Positions 31,217 to 48,048 of a stretch of 60,000 nucleotides of DNA are shown in pieces. The number at the start of each line of letters is the position of its first letter. The first letter of the stretch is position 1. The position numbers were made by a program, and so were the translations under genes. The notes beneath the pieces were generated by a model. The model did no database searches. It was not told where the DNA came from and worked only from the letters and a program-made list of their open reading frames with translations. This stretch comes from Adiantum capillus-veneris (Eukaryota; Streptophyta; Polypodiopsida; Polypodiales; Pteridaceae), in NCBI GenBank assembly GCA_014529385.2, contig CM043959.1, positions 1,708,358 to 1,768,357 on the forward strand, written 5' to 3'.

Positions 31217-32999
31217 TTTTGTACATCATAGTGAGAATGAGGTATCATTCTAGTGTTTTGTACATAGGATAGTCAAGAACAACTTATTCTGAAGTGAAAG
31301 AGGCCAGATTCGATAATGATGGACATCAACTTAGCCAAAAAGATCCTAATAAAAGATAAGAGTCCTCACCTGCATCCCTATAAACAAGACAATAGATTTG
31401 TTGGCCTTGAATACGTATTACAAGTTTCAACAAACCTATCATTTGTTATCCATCATTATGAAAAATATGAACCCCAAAGGGGCCTTGCAAGAGCAACCAA
31501 TCAGATTTCAGCCAACAATAGGACATAAAAGGGGGGGCATGGATAGCCTATATTTATGTACCTCAAAACTATATCATATAACATATCCAGGGAAAGAGCT
31601 CGGCAATGTAATCCAAATGCACTATTGTTCGATAAATTTGAAGTTAAAATGCTCAAGTTATGGCCATTCAAAAGTAATGCAAAAATCGGTGGTACTGTGG
31701 CCATAAGCCCATTTTGATTGGTGTAGAGAGTATATTCCGAAAGCATCTTTGACCCTAAATGGAGAGAGGCAAAGCTTGATGTGCGATGGCAAGCAAGCAG
31801 AGCGTAGAGTATGCTGAAAAAATGTGGCATACTCTGTTGGAAATGAATTTATTGGGTGCCAATTATTACCGTGACTATTACCACGCCTATTATCGCGCTA
31901 TAAAAAAAAGTATATGACGTAGATGTGGTAGAAACCACCCCCAGCTATCTTTAGATTCCATGATAACATATCTTTAGTCTTTCTAGTTTTTAATGTAATC
32001 ACTAGAGTAGTACTAAACTAATTTTCACCAATAATAAAAATTTAATGTTACTTTAGTTACTTTTGTCTCTATGAAGATTGAAAAATTAGCTTAGGACTAC
32101 GCTAGTAACTATTCGAACTTTAGAGAACATGTTTTATTTTTTAATTCTATCCTTTTTCCTCTCTTATATTTCCTTTCTTGTCACATCGGCATTTTTTAAT
32201 GTGTTCTTGCAGTTTTAATTTATTTTTAGACATTTTCAATAATTCTTTTAATGTGTTCTTACAGGACGATTGGGATTATCGTGGCTCTTTGACGGGCTCC
32301 AAACATGACCGATGGCTCAAGGACAAACTCCCTTGTCCTTGCGCGCCAAGTGCAAACGGGAAATCCCTCACTTGAGGCGCATTGCTTTGGAGCATGAGGA
32401 GAACGAAGGGTTTTGACATGCTCAAAAAGTGCTCTAGTAGATGGGAACGCAGCCCCCCCTTGCTTGAGGATGTCCCCCCATTGGCCCGTGTTTGGTGGCG
32501 GTGCTCTTGCATGCAAGGATGAAAGATAACGACAAGAGCTATTGGGTGAAAGCATGGTGCGTGGTGACCCTCTCACTAGCTCTACTTCAATAGCTCCTCC
32601 ACACATGTCTCGGGGACATTTTGAGCTTGAGGATGAGCACATGTTTGACATGGTTGATGAGTTATTGGCTCATGAAGGCATATATAGGTGGAGAATTGTA
32701 GAATGTGCACTCGATGAGTAGCAAAAACAGAGGATAGATTAAGACCATATTAGGTAAAATGGGAAAAACTCAATTCCCACATTGGACAACTTTTAATATG
32801 TCATGTTTGTAGTAATGAGATCTTGTCCAAAACATCAATTCTTCTAAGATCTCATTCCACTTTATGCACAGATAGTACACATTGAGAAAAACATTGGCTA
32901 TGAAATTCCATGGTTTTAGCCAATTGCACCATTAGAAGACTAGTACAATGCATCCCTTGTCATTGTCTATGCTCTATTTGTCCTACCTACAATCTAGCT
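31217..32999. other. Unassigned, mostly non-coding stretch
   Basis: No recognised domain. A plus-strand segment after TTCTTACAG at about 32,264 reads DDWDYRGSLTGSKHDRWLKDKLPCPC and looks exon-like for about 100 bp. Later text near 32,620-32,690 reads FELEDEHMFDMVDELLAHEG in another frame. Both could be debris of a DNA transposon gene, but I do not recognise the family. Confidence 0.35.
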
Positions 33000-35900
33000 T
33001 AACATGGAGAACTTTGATTGAAGACCAAACACTTGTCCACGCCAAGGTCAAAGTGAGTACCTAAAATTTTTGTTAAAGGTCCACCACTTGTCCAAGATAC
33101 TACCCATTGAGCATTAGAACCAACTTGTGCATGAAATTGAAGCAATGTCCACCTCTAGTCTAGAACTTCTTCACTTGAGACAAGAGTCATATAGAAAATG
33201 TGTAGCATATGCTGGAGCTTGATTGAGCATAGCTCTACCACATGGCCAAGCTAGGCTCCACTAAAACTGAAACAGAAGAAAGCTTTACCATATGCCCGAA
33301 CCAAGGCTCCAGTAAAACATCAAAACCCATGCTTTGTTGTACATTGGGTTTCTTGTTTCAAGGTCCACCACATGTCCAAGCAGGAGTTCATAGATAGTAG
33401 ATGGTTTATTCTAATAGTCCACCCATGCCTAGTCTTAGAGATGCAAGGTGTACCACTTGTTTAAGATGTTCATGGATAATAATAGAAAGTCCACCACTTG
33501 TCCATCCTAGTATGTACGTGCAAGGTCCAACCTTCAAGGCTATATCTTGAATGTTTTGTCTTTTTCACCACCTAGATAACCCATGATATATTGTCCATGA
33601 GGGATTTTGTTTGAAGGTCCACCACTTGTCCAAGCTAGATCAATTGGAACATGGATATAAGAAAGCTCCACCATCTATCCCATCTAAGCTTCTTTGAAGC
33701 ATGGAGAGAAGCAAGGTCAACAACTTAGCCAAGCTAGGCTCCATTGAAATTGGAAGAGAAGCAAGTTTTACCATACGCTCAAACTAGGCTCCACTAAAAC
33801 ATGAAAAACCCATGCTATGTTGTACATTGAGTTTCTTTTTTTGAGGTCCATCTCTTGTCCAAGACAATAAATGATTTAGTCTAATAGTCCACATCTTGCC
33901 CAATATAAGAGATGCAAGGTTTAGCTTTGGTCTAAGATGGGCATGGAAAAAGAATAGAAGGTCCACCACTTGTCCATCCTTGCATCTATGTACAAGGTGC
34001 ACTTGTCCAACTTGTAAGGCTATATCTTACAAATTCCACCACTTGTCCATCCTTGTATCTATGTGCAAGTCCACCACCACTTTTCAAACCTATAAACCTA
34101 TACCTTGAATAATTTTTTTTTCACCACTTAGATAACCCATGATATATTGTCTATGCTATGTTGTACATTGGGTTTCTTTTTTTCAAGGTACACCGCTTGT
34201 CCAAGCTACACTTCATAGATAATGGATGGTTTAGTCTAGTAGTCAGGTTGTCACCCCTTTCCCCATTTAGGGCACTATCCCAAACCCCGCGGGGTTGCCG
34301 CCCCTCGACCCTTCTCGGGGCATTGCCCCAAATCCCACAGTGGCTGTCGTCCCTAGACCCTGCTTGGGGTGCTACTTTAAACGCCGCTCTTACCTCTTTT
34401 TGCACCACCCTATTCCACTTTCTCAATTGTGGTCTAGCTTAGATATGCTATGTATCTAAAACCCAGTCTCTTTCCTTGGTTCACAACTCACTAAGAACAA
34501 TCAACATAAATAAGTGGTGAAAAATGAATTTATTTTGGAGCTCAGAACAACTCAAAATTTTCCTTGGAGATTGACCATATCCGCCACATGCCCAAGCTAT
34601 TCTCATCATAGCAAACTTGGGGGTTTTTGTTTCAAATTTCACCACTTGTCAGATCTTGCTTATCAAGAGAAGAAAGAACTAGGCCATGCAATAATTCAAC
34701 TTCGACCTTGCCCCAAATCTTGAGTCTACCACATTTCCAAGCCATGCTCTAATACAGCAAGGTGTCTTATCTTTGAAAATCCACCACTTGGTCCACCACT
34801 ACTCCAACCCTATTTTCATTCAACTTTGACATTAAAAAGCAATGTTCCTTCTTGTAGTACACCTTTTTTATTTTCCATCAAAGCTAGGTCCACCACTTGT
34901 CAAAGCTAAACTCTTACATAGGGAGGGGGTTTGGGTTTCAAGATTCACCACTTGTCCTTGTTGAAGCAAGTATTTCTTTGACTTTAGAAAGCTACTTGCT
35001 CATCTAGTAGTTCACCTTGAGCATTGGCCATTAAAAAATACGTTCACCACTTGTCCAAACTATGCCCTAATATAGCAAGGAGGTTTTGGTTTCAAGATTG
35101 ACAACTTCGTCCACCACTTCTCCAAGCTTCCATTGAAGAAAGCAAGGGTTGCTTGGACATTGAGAAGAAAGGCCCTACTATCAACCTTGCTTCCATTGAA
35201 ACAAGCAAGGGCTACTTGGACATTGGGAAGCAAGGTCTTGAAATTGTGCTATATTTTCCATTAAAACTTATAGGTCCACCACTTGTCCAAGCTATACTCT
35301 ATTATAGTAGGTCTTGGTCCAATATTCACCACTTCTCCAACCATTAGATTTATCTGCTTGTAGTTCACTCTCAAACATTGGCCATTAATACTAGGTCCAC
35401 CACTTGTCCAAGCTACCCTCAAATATAGCAAGGGGGGTTTTGTTTCAAGATCCACCAGTGCTCCAATTTTGTTTCCATTAAAATAAGCAAGGGCTACTTG
35501 GACATTGAGAGGCAAGGCCCTACAATAGTTCACCTTGGACATTGGTCATTAAAAGTAGGTTCACCACTTGTCCAACCTTTACTCTCATTTAGAAAGGGAC
35601 TTTAGGTTTCAATATCCATCACTTGTCCAACCTTACTTGCATTGAAAGAAGAAGCAAGAGATATTTGGACATTGGAAACCAAGTTCCTACACCACCTTGG
35701 ACACTGGCCATTAAAAACTAATTCCACCACTTGTCCAAGCTTTACTCTCATATATAAAAGGGACTTCTTGTTTCAAGCTCCACCACTTGTCCGACCTTAC
35801 TTCCATTAAAAGAAGCAAGGGCTACTTGGACATTGAGAGGCAAGGCCCTACAATAGTTCACCTTGGACATTAACTAGGTCCAAAGCTTTACTCTCATATA

Positions 35901-36410
35901 GAAAGGGACTTTTGGTTTCGAGATCCATCACTTGTCCGACCTTACTTCCATTGAAATAAGCAAGAGATACTTGCACATTGGGAATCAAGTTTCTACAATA
36001 CCACTTGGACACTGGACATTAAAACTAGGTCCATCACTTGTCCAAGATTTACTCTCATATAGAAAAAGGGACTTTTGGTTTCAAGCTCCACCACTTGTCC
36101 AACCTTACTTCCATTGAAAGAAGCAAGGTATACTTGGACATTGGGAAGCAAGTTCCTACAATAGCACCTTGAACAATAGCCATTAGAACTAGGTCCACCA
36201 TTTCTCGAAGCTTTACCTCATATAGAAAGGGGCTTTTGGTTTCAAGATCCCCCTGATCCCCCTGTGTCCAACCTTACTTCCATTGGAAGAAGCATCTAGC
36301 ACTTGGACATTGAGAAGCAAGTTCCTAAAATAGCACCTTGGACACTGGCCATTAGAACTAGGTCCACCACTTGTTCAAGCTATGCTCTAATATAGCAAGG
36401 GTCATAGAGT
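33000..36410. repeat. Degenerate minisatellite array
   Basis: CCACCACTTGTCCAAGC and variants recur dozens of times over 3.4 kb. In the better-preserved part (about 35,270-36,400) a composite unit of roughly 150-170 bp repeats. It contains TTGGACATTGGCCATTAAAA, then CCACCACTTGTCCAAGC, a CTCATATAGAAAGGGAC box, a second CCACTTGTCCAACC, and GAAGAAGCAAGGG. TTGTCCAA and TTGGACA are reverse complements in part, so the motif occurs in both senses. The array stops just before the transposon-like frames at 36.5 kb. Confidence 0.85.
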
Positions 36411-36521
36411 TATAGTATTCATAACCCTCGTGTAATGTGTAATGTAACTTATACATTTTTATTCAAAAAGAATTTATCTATATATATGAACTTAACAAGG
36501 TGTTTCTTTTCAACTTACAAG

Positions 36522-37389
36522 ATGGACTTTGAATCTGGGGAGAAAGTGCATATGGTACTTGATAATGAAATTGTTGGTATTGGTTGTGTGTGTAGAGCAG
36601 ATCCCGATTCCACTTGTGGTGGTACAAAGATAGGGCAAGGAAATGTATCTATACTAGTGGAGGAATGTTTTAAAGGATGTGGTCCTCCCTTTTTCTATAA
36701 TGGATACTACATCTCTCCAAAGCTCATTATGGAGTGTTGTTCGATGGCCAAAGCTTCTTTTGCAATCTTCCATAATGAATGACAACGTAATTGACACAAA
36801 TGAAACCTACATTGGTGATGAACAAGGGGATCATCTTGATCCTCTAGTTACAAATGCAATACCTATTACAAGCCCAGAGTTTGAAATGTCAATACGAGAA
36901 TCTTGGAGAAATCAAAGCATCCTTTTAAAGGATGACACAATGATGCACATTGTGAATGAAGGGACCATCTTGTATGTGTTTCCACATGATTATGTCAATT
37001 TTCAAGTACTTGGTGATGACTTTGTGGGCATAGGTATTGAAAGGAAGAATGCAATCAGTGAGAATAATCTTGAAGTGGGAAGCATCACTTTGCTAAAGTG
37101 GCCCATCCAACAGAAAACCATGCTGGATGGGAGCCCAGTACAACGCTTTGTTCTTGTTGATGGGATACGTACTAGATATGAGGATGTATCCAATGATGAC
37201 AATGCTAGGAAAAATCTTGATGGTAGTGTTGATGCCCCTTTGCTAAGCAAGAGACGATACAACTTCATCAACAGGACTCAAAAAATGCAAGCAACACCAA
37301 GTTCTACTTTTTATCTTTCAGCAGCTGAGGCAATTCATGCATTGATTGTTGTGGAAAAAAATGTTGTCAGTTTGCAGATCGTGATTTGA
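36522..37389 (+). pseudogene. Transposon-associated protein fragment (DUF8039-like module)
   Basis: After CTTACAAG at about 36,521 a frame starts MDFESGEKVHMVLDNEIVGIG. A one-base shift near 36,700 is needed to continue into SLQSSLWSVVRWPK and then a second frame (36,679-37,389) with EGTILYVFPHDYVNFQVLG. The pattern of a short G/V-rich stretch ending in a VxWPK motif recalls the DUF8039-type module of plant CACTA-associated ORFs. That assignment is from memory and moderate at best. The second frame ends at 37,387, and about 100 bp later the DUF7869-like frame begins, so both may be exons or broken parts of one gene. Confidence 0.45.
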
Positions 37390-37489
37390 TGACAAGATTA
37401 TGGCAAGAATTTTGGGGAGAGTTTGAAAAATCACGCACAAATTATGTATATGATGCTCTATCTATATGCTATCAAAAAGATGAGAAGAT

Positions 37490-39480
37490 GTGATGCCAAT
37501 TCAAGATAAATGGCTCTATTGTTTGTTGTGCAAAGCATGGTATGAGCTACATGGAATACCAAAGACATCATTTTACTACTACAAGGAAAATTTTGAAAAT
37601 GATGTGCACCAATATGTGCATGGTAACACATGTACATTGAGAAGAGGACTTCAACATACTAGTTTAGCAAGAGCACTATTAAATGAATTTGTGGATAAAA
37701 ACTCTGAGAAGATGCCACATAGAAGCAGAACACTACTAGATGGCTCAAGAGAGACTCAATTAGTGATTCCATCAATGTACAAACAAGTTGACATTTTAAG
37801 TGAAATCAACACAACACTGGACCGAATAGGCTATGAGAAGAAGTTATCTCAATCTTCTTTTGGTAGAATTTGGAACAGAGAGTATCCACATATCACTTTA
37901 ACCAAGACAAGTGAGATCTCTAAGTGCAATGTCCGTAGTTCAATCAAGGCAAGGCTAGAAGCTAAACCTTCTCTTGAAGAGAGAGCTCTTCTCTTGAGAG
38001 AAAGAGAAGTTCACATGGCACAACAAAATAGTTGTAGGAGCTTATATTATGCATGGTGCACATATTCAAAAACTCGACCACAAAAGTATGTTTGTATAAT
38101 CCATGATAAGATGGATCAAAATCAAACTACCATTCCTAGATTACACATTGTTCATAAGGGTGTGGATTTAGGGTACAATTTGAAGGTGGATTTGATAGGT
38201 ATGATCACTCATGGCCATGGAGAAGTTCATTATGGTCACTTTGTCTTAAATGGTTTGTGGCCAGTTGATCCAAATCTTACAATTGGCTCAATTGCTAATT
38301 TTTTATATAACTTAGAGAGGATAGATAAGCATCCTCTTGGTGATCTAGCAAAAAATGGACTACCAAGGAGTAGTATCTCTCTACTACATGCTTTGAAATC
38401 AAGGGATGCTTTAGACCACCACAACTTGAGTGATGGAAAAGAGCCCATCGTGCAACCATCGGAAGCTACAGAAGTGGAATCGGGGTCAACATTTTGCAAG
38501 TTGCCAGAGAACTTGTTACTACAATTGGATAATTGTGCAAGGGAAAACAAAAATCGATACTTATTTGCCTATTCATCAATGCTTGTTGCAAGGGGTGTTT
38601 TCAAAACCATCCAACTAGGATTTTTGATGGTTGGGTATACACATGAGGACATAGATGCCATGTTCAGTAAGTTTTCAGAGAAATTGAGAGTTACACACAT
38701 ATACTTTGCCGCACTTGATGGATACATTACGAAATAGCTCGTCTTCATCTCCAGCCCCATTTTTTCTTGAAAAGGTCCCCAATTTCAAGCAATATTGTGA
38801 TGGTTATCTTTGTGATGGATAATACATACTTGTTGGCCATTCCAAGCCACTTCAATTAAGGTTTTTTATACAAGATGAGACACCAATGATGCTGTATAAG
38901 GCACATGTACATGTATCAAATTGGAGTGGAAGTATTCACCTTTGGAAAATAGACATAGAAGAAAATCCAATGTTGCCACATGGAGATCCACTTTTGGTGC
39001 CAATGGCAAAATATGTCAAGCCTCATGAAGAAGTGATTTTAGGGTTGAAGAATTATATTAAGTTTTGGCAAAATATAGGGAATGGTTCAAATGTGCCACG
39101 GTATTATAGACCTATGATAGATTACTGGAGTACGGTGATTGACGAGCTTGGAAAAGAAACCATATCAAAGGGAGGCTTGTATGAAAAGTTTTGGCCAACA
39201 ACTGAGGACTCTGTTAAGAGTCAAGATGTGCAAAGCTTGGGTGATGCAAAGCGTCAGAAGTTGGATTGGGATATGCCTATTGGGGACAGGCTTAAATCTG
39301 CATTGGGCCAAGGAAGTAAGTCAATAGCTGGCACAAATGAAAAGGTGCAGTCATCAGGGAAGGTCACTCTTTTCCCTTCTAGGACAGGATTGCAAAAACT
39401 CGACACCAAGAGCCATACCATAACTCTGTTTTCGCGGAAGGTTTGCGAGGGTTCAAGGGAACAGACCCCGGTGACACAAG
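37490..39480 (+). pseudogene. DUF7869-like protein, putative RNase H-fold transposase relative
   Basis: The frame 37,490-38,737 (415 residues) has an N-terminal part with CLLCKAWYELHGI and SFGRIWNREYPHI. Its core carries LLLQLDNCARENKNR (Asp near residue 347) and, 38 residues on, MVGYTHEDIDAMFSKFS. DNCxxENKN and GHTHEDID are the hallmarks of the DUF7869 family as I know it. Here the first His of GHT is Tyr. A frameshift after 38,737 leads to 38,886-39,572, whose start (MLYKAHVHVSNWSG) and earlier YLxGHSKPLQLRFFIQDETP wording continue the family pattern. The acidic residues suggest a DDE-like nuclease, but this is inference. No function is established. Stops at 38,735 and near 38,770-38,820 make it a relic. 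Confidence 0.6.
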
Positions 39481-39520
39481 CCATTAAAACAACCCTTTTG
39501 CTAAACCTACAAGTGTTAAG

Positions 39521-40310
39521 TTGGATGGGGTGTTCTCAGTTCAAGATGCTGTTCAGAGTTTGTCGGACTTGAATCGGTTTATCTGCAATCAGGAGGCTAT
39601 GATCCTCACCCTCGAGATGCAAAAGGCTGAGGGGGAATGCATTGATAGCTTGGAGTGTGAAGTTGGTCAGCTTCAGAGCCGGGTGGATGAAGTATTGAAG
39701 GAGAAGACATTATTACATGAGGAGTTAGCTCGGGTCGGTGCGGATATGTGTAATCGGATTTTTGAGATGGCAGGACTGTCACCTACAATCCACTACAATG
39801 AGCTTACAACAAGGAGCAGAAAGATTCCTAGGCCTTGAAGAGTTGAATGATCATTTTTGTGTTTCTCAACGAGATAGACCAAGGAAAGAGTTTGACCCTA
39901 TGTCTAATATGCACCAAGGTGACTTTGTTATGCTAGTTCCAAGTGACATGGAAATATGTCCAGTTTGGCTCGCAATGGCTTTATCAGACATTGATAACGA
40001 GCCTACATCACCAAACTACAAAAAAAAAAAATGATTCAATATTGGGCACCTTGTGCAAGAAAGAGTGGGATGACGGATACTCAAGCTTATACTAATTGCT
40101 GGACGGGTTTTTGGGCTATCAACTACAAGGACCCACAAGTGTGGGAAACTGTAGATGCAATTGTTTGGTCATGGAGACCCAACAAAGAAGGACCATTTTC
40201 TAGAATTAAGATTCCAGAAAGGCATGCTCTAAAAGTGAAAGCAAGTTTTACTCGTGCACATCAACCATGCTTGGATCAAAATTTGGATATGGCATCAAAT
40301 TTGGAGTAGA
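39521..40310 (+). pseudogene. C-terminal part of the DUF7869-like protein
   Basis: The frame 39,521-39,838 is a heptad-rich coiled coil (LECEVGQLQSRVDEVLKEKTLLHEEL). A shift leads to QGDFVMLVPSDMEICPVWLAMAL (39,920-39,990) and, after a short A run at 40,020-40,031, to VQYWAP-like and NCWTGFWAINYKDPQVWETVDAIVWSW (about 40,100-40,175). A region opening with GDFV and containing PxWLA resembles the chromatin-reader-like tail of such proteins. Its role is unknown. Confidence 0.45.
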
Positions 40311-40629
40311 TTATGCGGAGCTTCTATTGTGACTATAAGAGTCAATTTTGTAGACAAGATCTCTAGTTGTATCACCCTTTATTTCTTTTATTTAATTAAC
40401 AATGTTTCTTCAAATTCATGCTTTGTTCACCCTCTTGACTTTTGGTGTTTATCAACACCACAATCCAATAAGATTTTCACTATATCTTATCAACAAGTTT
40501 GTCTCCTTTTTTTCCACTTTAAGTTGGAAATTCCCATATTACATGAATTTGGTCAATTTGGAGATTCCCATAATGTGAAATTTTTACCAAAATACCTAAT
40601 ATGGTCTTGATTGTTGTTGAGTGTTGAAC

Positions 40630-43600
40630 ACCTCGTTAAAATGGTGCACAATACTCGGTGCTCCAAGAATCGTTAGAAGTCCTCCACTTGCAAGCAAAAT
40701 TTGATTGGAGGAATGCAAGTGTCGATGCACTCCTTGGGTAAGTTCTATATATGGCTTTTTATACATAGCACCCTCTTATTGGCCTCCCCTTGCATTTGTA
40801 TTAATACTCTTTTTCATTGTAGTTTGATGGGCAAAATGCTTCCTAAAGATCACCACATGCCTTTTGATCACCGACAAGCGAGCGAGATGTTATGTCACTG
40901 CACTTGGCATAGAGTATGAGCGCATCCACGCGTGTAACAATAATTGTATACTATACTGCAATGAGCATGCACATGCTACCTTCTAGCCCGTGTGCGGGGA
41001 AGCACGCTACAAAACCACTATGAGTGGGACACACCTACCCCGCAAGGTATTGAGGCTTATCTCTTTCATTCAACACATGTTTAAAAGTAGGTCTACGATA
41101 GAGCTTCTCACATGGCACGCCAACCACCGCTCAAATGATGGAATGATGTGTGTCCATGCCGATTCACTTGCATGGAGGCACATAAAGACTCAGTGGCCAG
41201 AGTTTCAGCTAGAGCTTTGACATTTGAGGCTTGGTCTGGCAAGCGATGGTGTCAATCTCTTTGGCACCAAGTCCACATCATGGAGTACTTGGTCTGTGGT
41301 GACCATCAACTACAATATTCCACCATGGGAGACAACCAAGAAGGAAAATATACATATACTTCTTTCTTTAGTTGTGCCAAGGAAGTACATCGTGACAAAT
41401 ATTGATGTCTACTTCAAGCCCCTCATCGAGGAGATGGAGAAGTTATGAAAGGGCATCCCCATTGTCGATGTTTCACTTCCAAAGAAGAGGCTATTGTGAT
41501 GGAAATCCTTATGTGGACTATGCATGACTATCCTTGGCTTGGAGAGATTTCTAGTATGTTATGTTCATTCCACTCTCTTCCCTGTTATTTGAAGTTTGAA
41601 TTTTTTCTCTAACAATGTGATATGAGTGCAGGGTTGTCCACATTGGGCCACAATGCCTATCCTACTTGTGGGCCATCATCGGTGACGGAGCGGCCAGATG
41701 CCTTTCACAAGGTAATCTATCCAAACAAGCATCGTTTCCTATCCCCAAATTCATAGAAAATACAAGGCTCCAACAAATGGAAAGACTCCACTAAAGCGCA
41801 CGATGGTAGATTGGGAAACTATTTGGAAAGAGCACTACAACAGATCTCCAACCCCCGATTACTCCACCAAAAGATATGTCGAGGTACTCCATATTTTTAA
41901 GGCTTCCATATTGGAAGGACTTAAAAATACAACACCTCTTGGATCCCATGCACATATTCAAAAATGTAGCTCACACCCTATGGGATCACATTAGGGACAA
42001 AAAAGACTCTTTGGGGGCGAGGGAGGGTTTTGAGCCTTGAAAAGTTTCCCTGCCTCTACCACTCTACGGTGAGTCCCCCAATGGAAATATTTTGCTTCCT
42101 AAAGCCCCATGGATGCTAACCAAATATGAGCTAGATCAAGTGAAGGGTTACATTGCATCTATTTGCACACCAATGGGATTCATGAGGTCACTAAAGGGAG
42201 CTTTCACAAAAGCAAAGAAAGATGGAAGCATTCAATTGTATCGGTTGAAGTCCCATGATTGGCACAAGATGTTACAGGTAATTCTTCCTCTCTCTTTTAA
42301 TCATCTCCCTCATTTTGTTTAGATATTGATTTGTATGTATGACTTTCTATCATATTTTGTTTCTCTCTTTTGACAATGTAGTTCATTTTTTCGGTGAGTA
42401 TGTACAGATGCTAGGATAAGAAAGTGAGGGTAGCTATTTCAAACTTGGAGAGGTAGTAAGGTACATCACATCTCCACTCAAATTAAACTTTTCTATGTAC
42501 ACAATATCCTCAACAAACACTTAATATACTCTTGTGTGTTATCTTGTAGATTTGTAAGCTCCAAAGAAATTGAAATAGATGCCATCCCCGCTGCTCAAAC
42601 ACTTGACGTGAAAACTGTGTGTGCCATTAAAGATGCATTTCCTCGATCTTTTCTTCTTAGCCAAATGCACCTCTTGGTTCACATGGTTGAGGAGATCGCT
42701 ATATATGTGGAGTAGTGCATGCATGATGGATGTTCTTTCTAGAGAGGTTTTTTAAGAGTCTCAAAGATTTTGTGCGACTACGGTCCTAGCCAGAGGCATG
42801 CATGGCCAAAAGATGGATCGTGCAAGAGGAATTTGTTTACATTTCAGGGTATTTGGTACAAGTTGATCCCTCAATGCCTCGCATGTGGTAAGATGAGAAG
42901 GGTGCAAGAATGACTTCACACTTGTCAAGTGGAAAGGGAAAATTATTTAACATGGATATGAATCTATCCCGAGTTATCAATAACTTTTGTATCCTCAATG
43001 CAAAGGTTATGACCAAGTGGGTGGACTTGTGGACAATGGCAAAGGCAAGAAGTTCGCAAGAGAGGGAAACATGGAAGTAAGCGCATGGAGGCAGGAGGGT
43101 GCCCCCAATGCCTCGACACCTTGGATGTTCCCAAGATCTCATTAGTGCTGAGTGGATTCATGAGAGAATGATCGAAGAAAAAGCATACACAGAAGACATC
43201 ACTGATAAAGAATGGGAGTATACACAAGGTTGCATGCCAAAGGTAGAGTACTCATATACTTAAACCATATTGTTTAGTTTTTCCTTGATTTTATCTTTGT
43301 AATTGGTAAAAGAATTTTTTCTATTTTATAGTGCCTTTCCTTTAACTCTATGTGGTCAAAGGGTCAACACTTTTGTACACACCACATTGACGAGCGTCGA
43401 AACACCAAGACTATGGCATCATGGGCAACTTTGACACAGATGGTGATAAAGCCAGGTACTGTGGGACTATTGAAAGGATACTAAAGTTCAATTTTAGAAC
43501 CTTCATCCCTTCATCTTCAAGGGCGAGTGGTTTGAAAATGTGTCTAGACGGCATGAGAATGGCCTTTACATGGTGGACTCTAGTGTGCATCACATGAGGA

Positions 43601-44080
43601 GATATGGCAATTTAGATTTGCCACGCAATTGTGGGCAACTGAGTGATTACCTTCTTTCCCCTTATTTGCTTGTAACACTAATTACACCAATGTTACTCAC
43701 TTTGAACTTCTCTTCTATAGGTAATCTATATCCCATCAATCCACCAACCAAAACTTTGGTTCATAGTTCCTGTAACGCATTGGGGGAGAACCATTTTTGC
43801 CACTAATTACACGGAGACCATCTTCAACCCTCTCCCACCTACTACTACTTTGGATGAGGGGGAGACTGAGGAGAGAGAGATCGATGATTCAAGTCCCATG
43901 GCTGCTAGTCTTAATAAGGAGGACTGCCATGATGATGATGATGAGATAGAGGGTGGTGAATTCAAAGATGATGAAGCCAACACATCCACAAACGACAATT
44001 CTATTTCTCTCTTTATTGATTTAGCAGTCATGGCTCAGAATTGGATGACGCTTCTTGTAGAGATCTTTTGGAAGATGATT
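40630..44080 (+). pseudogene. CACTA (En/Spm) TNP2-type transposase relic with introns
   Basis: TNP2 is the transposase of plant CACTA elements. Parts in order: NASVDALLG ending in GTAAGT (40,738); after TTGTAG (40,822) GKMLPKDHHMPFDHRQASEML; FKSRSTIELLTWHANHRSNDGMM and HADSLAWRHIKTQWPEF (41,080-41,215); LGLASDGVNLFGTKSTSWS and YNIPPWETTKKENI (41,227-41,345); MHDYPWLGEIS, an intron of about 90 bp, and LSTLGHNAYPTCGPSS; YWKDLKIQHLLDPMHIFKNVAHTLWDH in one frame (41,905-41,985); LPKAPWMLTKYELDQ; LKSHDWHKMLQ before GTAATT (42,278); and LSQMHLLVHMVEEIA. Near 43,510-43,840 a DUF4216-like piece (FIFKGEWFEN, QVIYIP, LWFIVPV) ends the gene. Frameshifts and stops abound, so it is inactive. Terminal repeats were not located. 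Confidence 0.85.
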
Positions 44081-44133
44081 CATAAACATTTTGTATACTT
44101 TAAGTTATGAAATTTTTTTGTCGTGTCATCCAT

Positions 44134-48048
<3,915 letters not shown>

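Noticed and set aside
33000-36410. CRISPR array
   Set aside because: The repeats are degenerate, without constant repeat and unique spacer structure, and the sequence is a plant nuclear genome.
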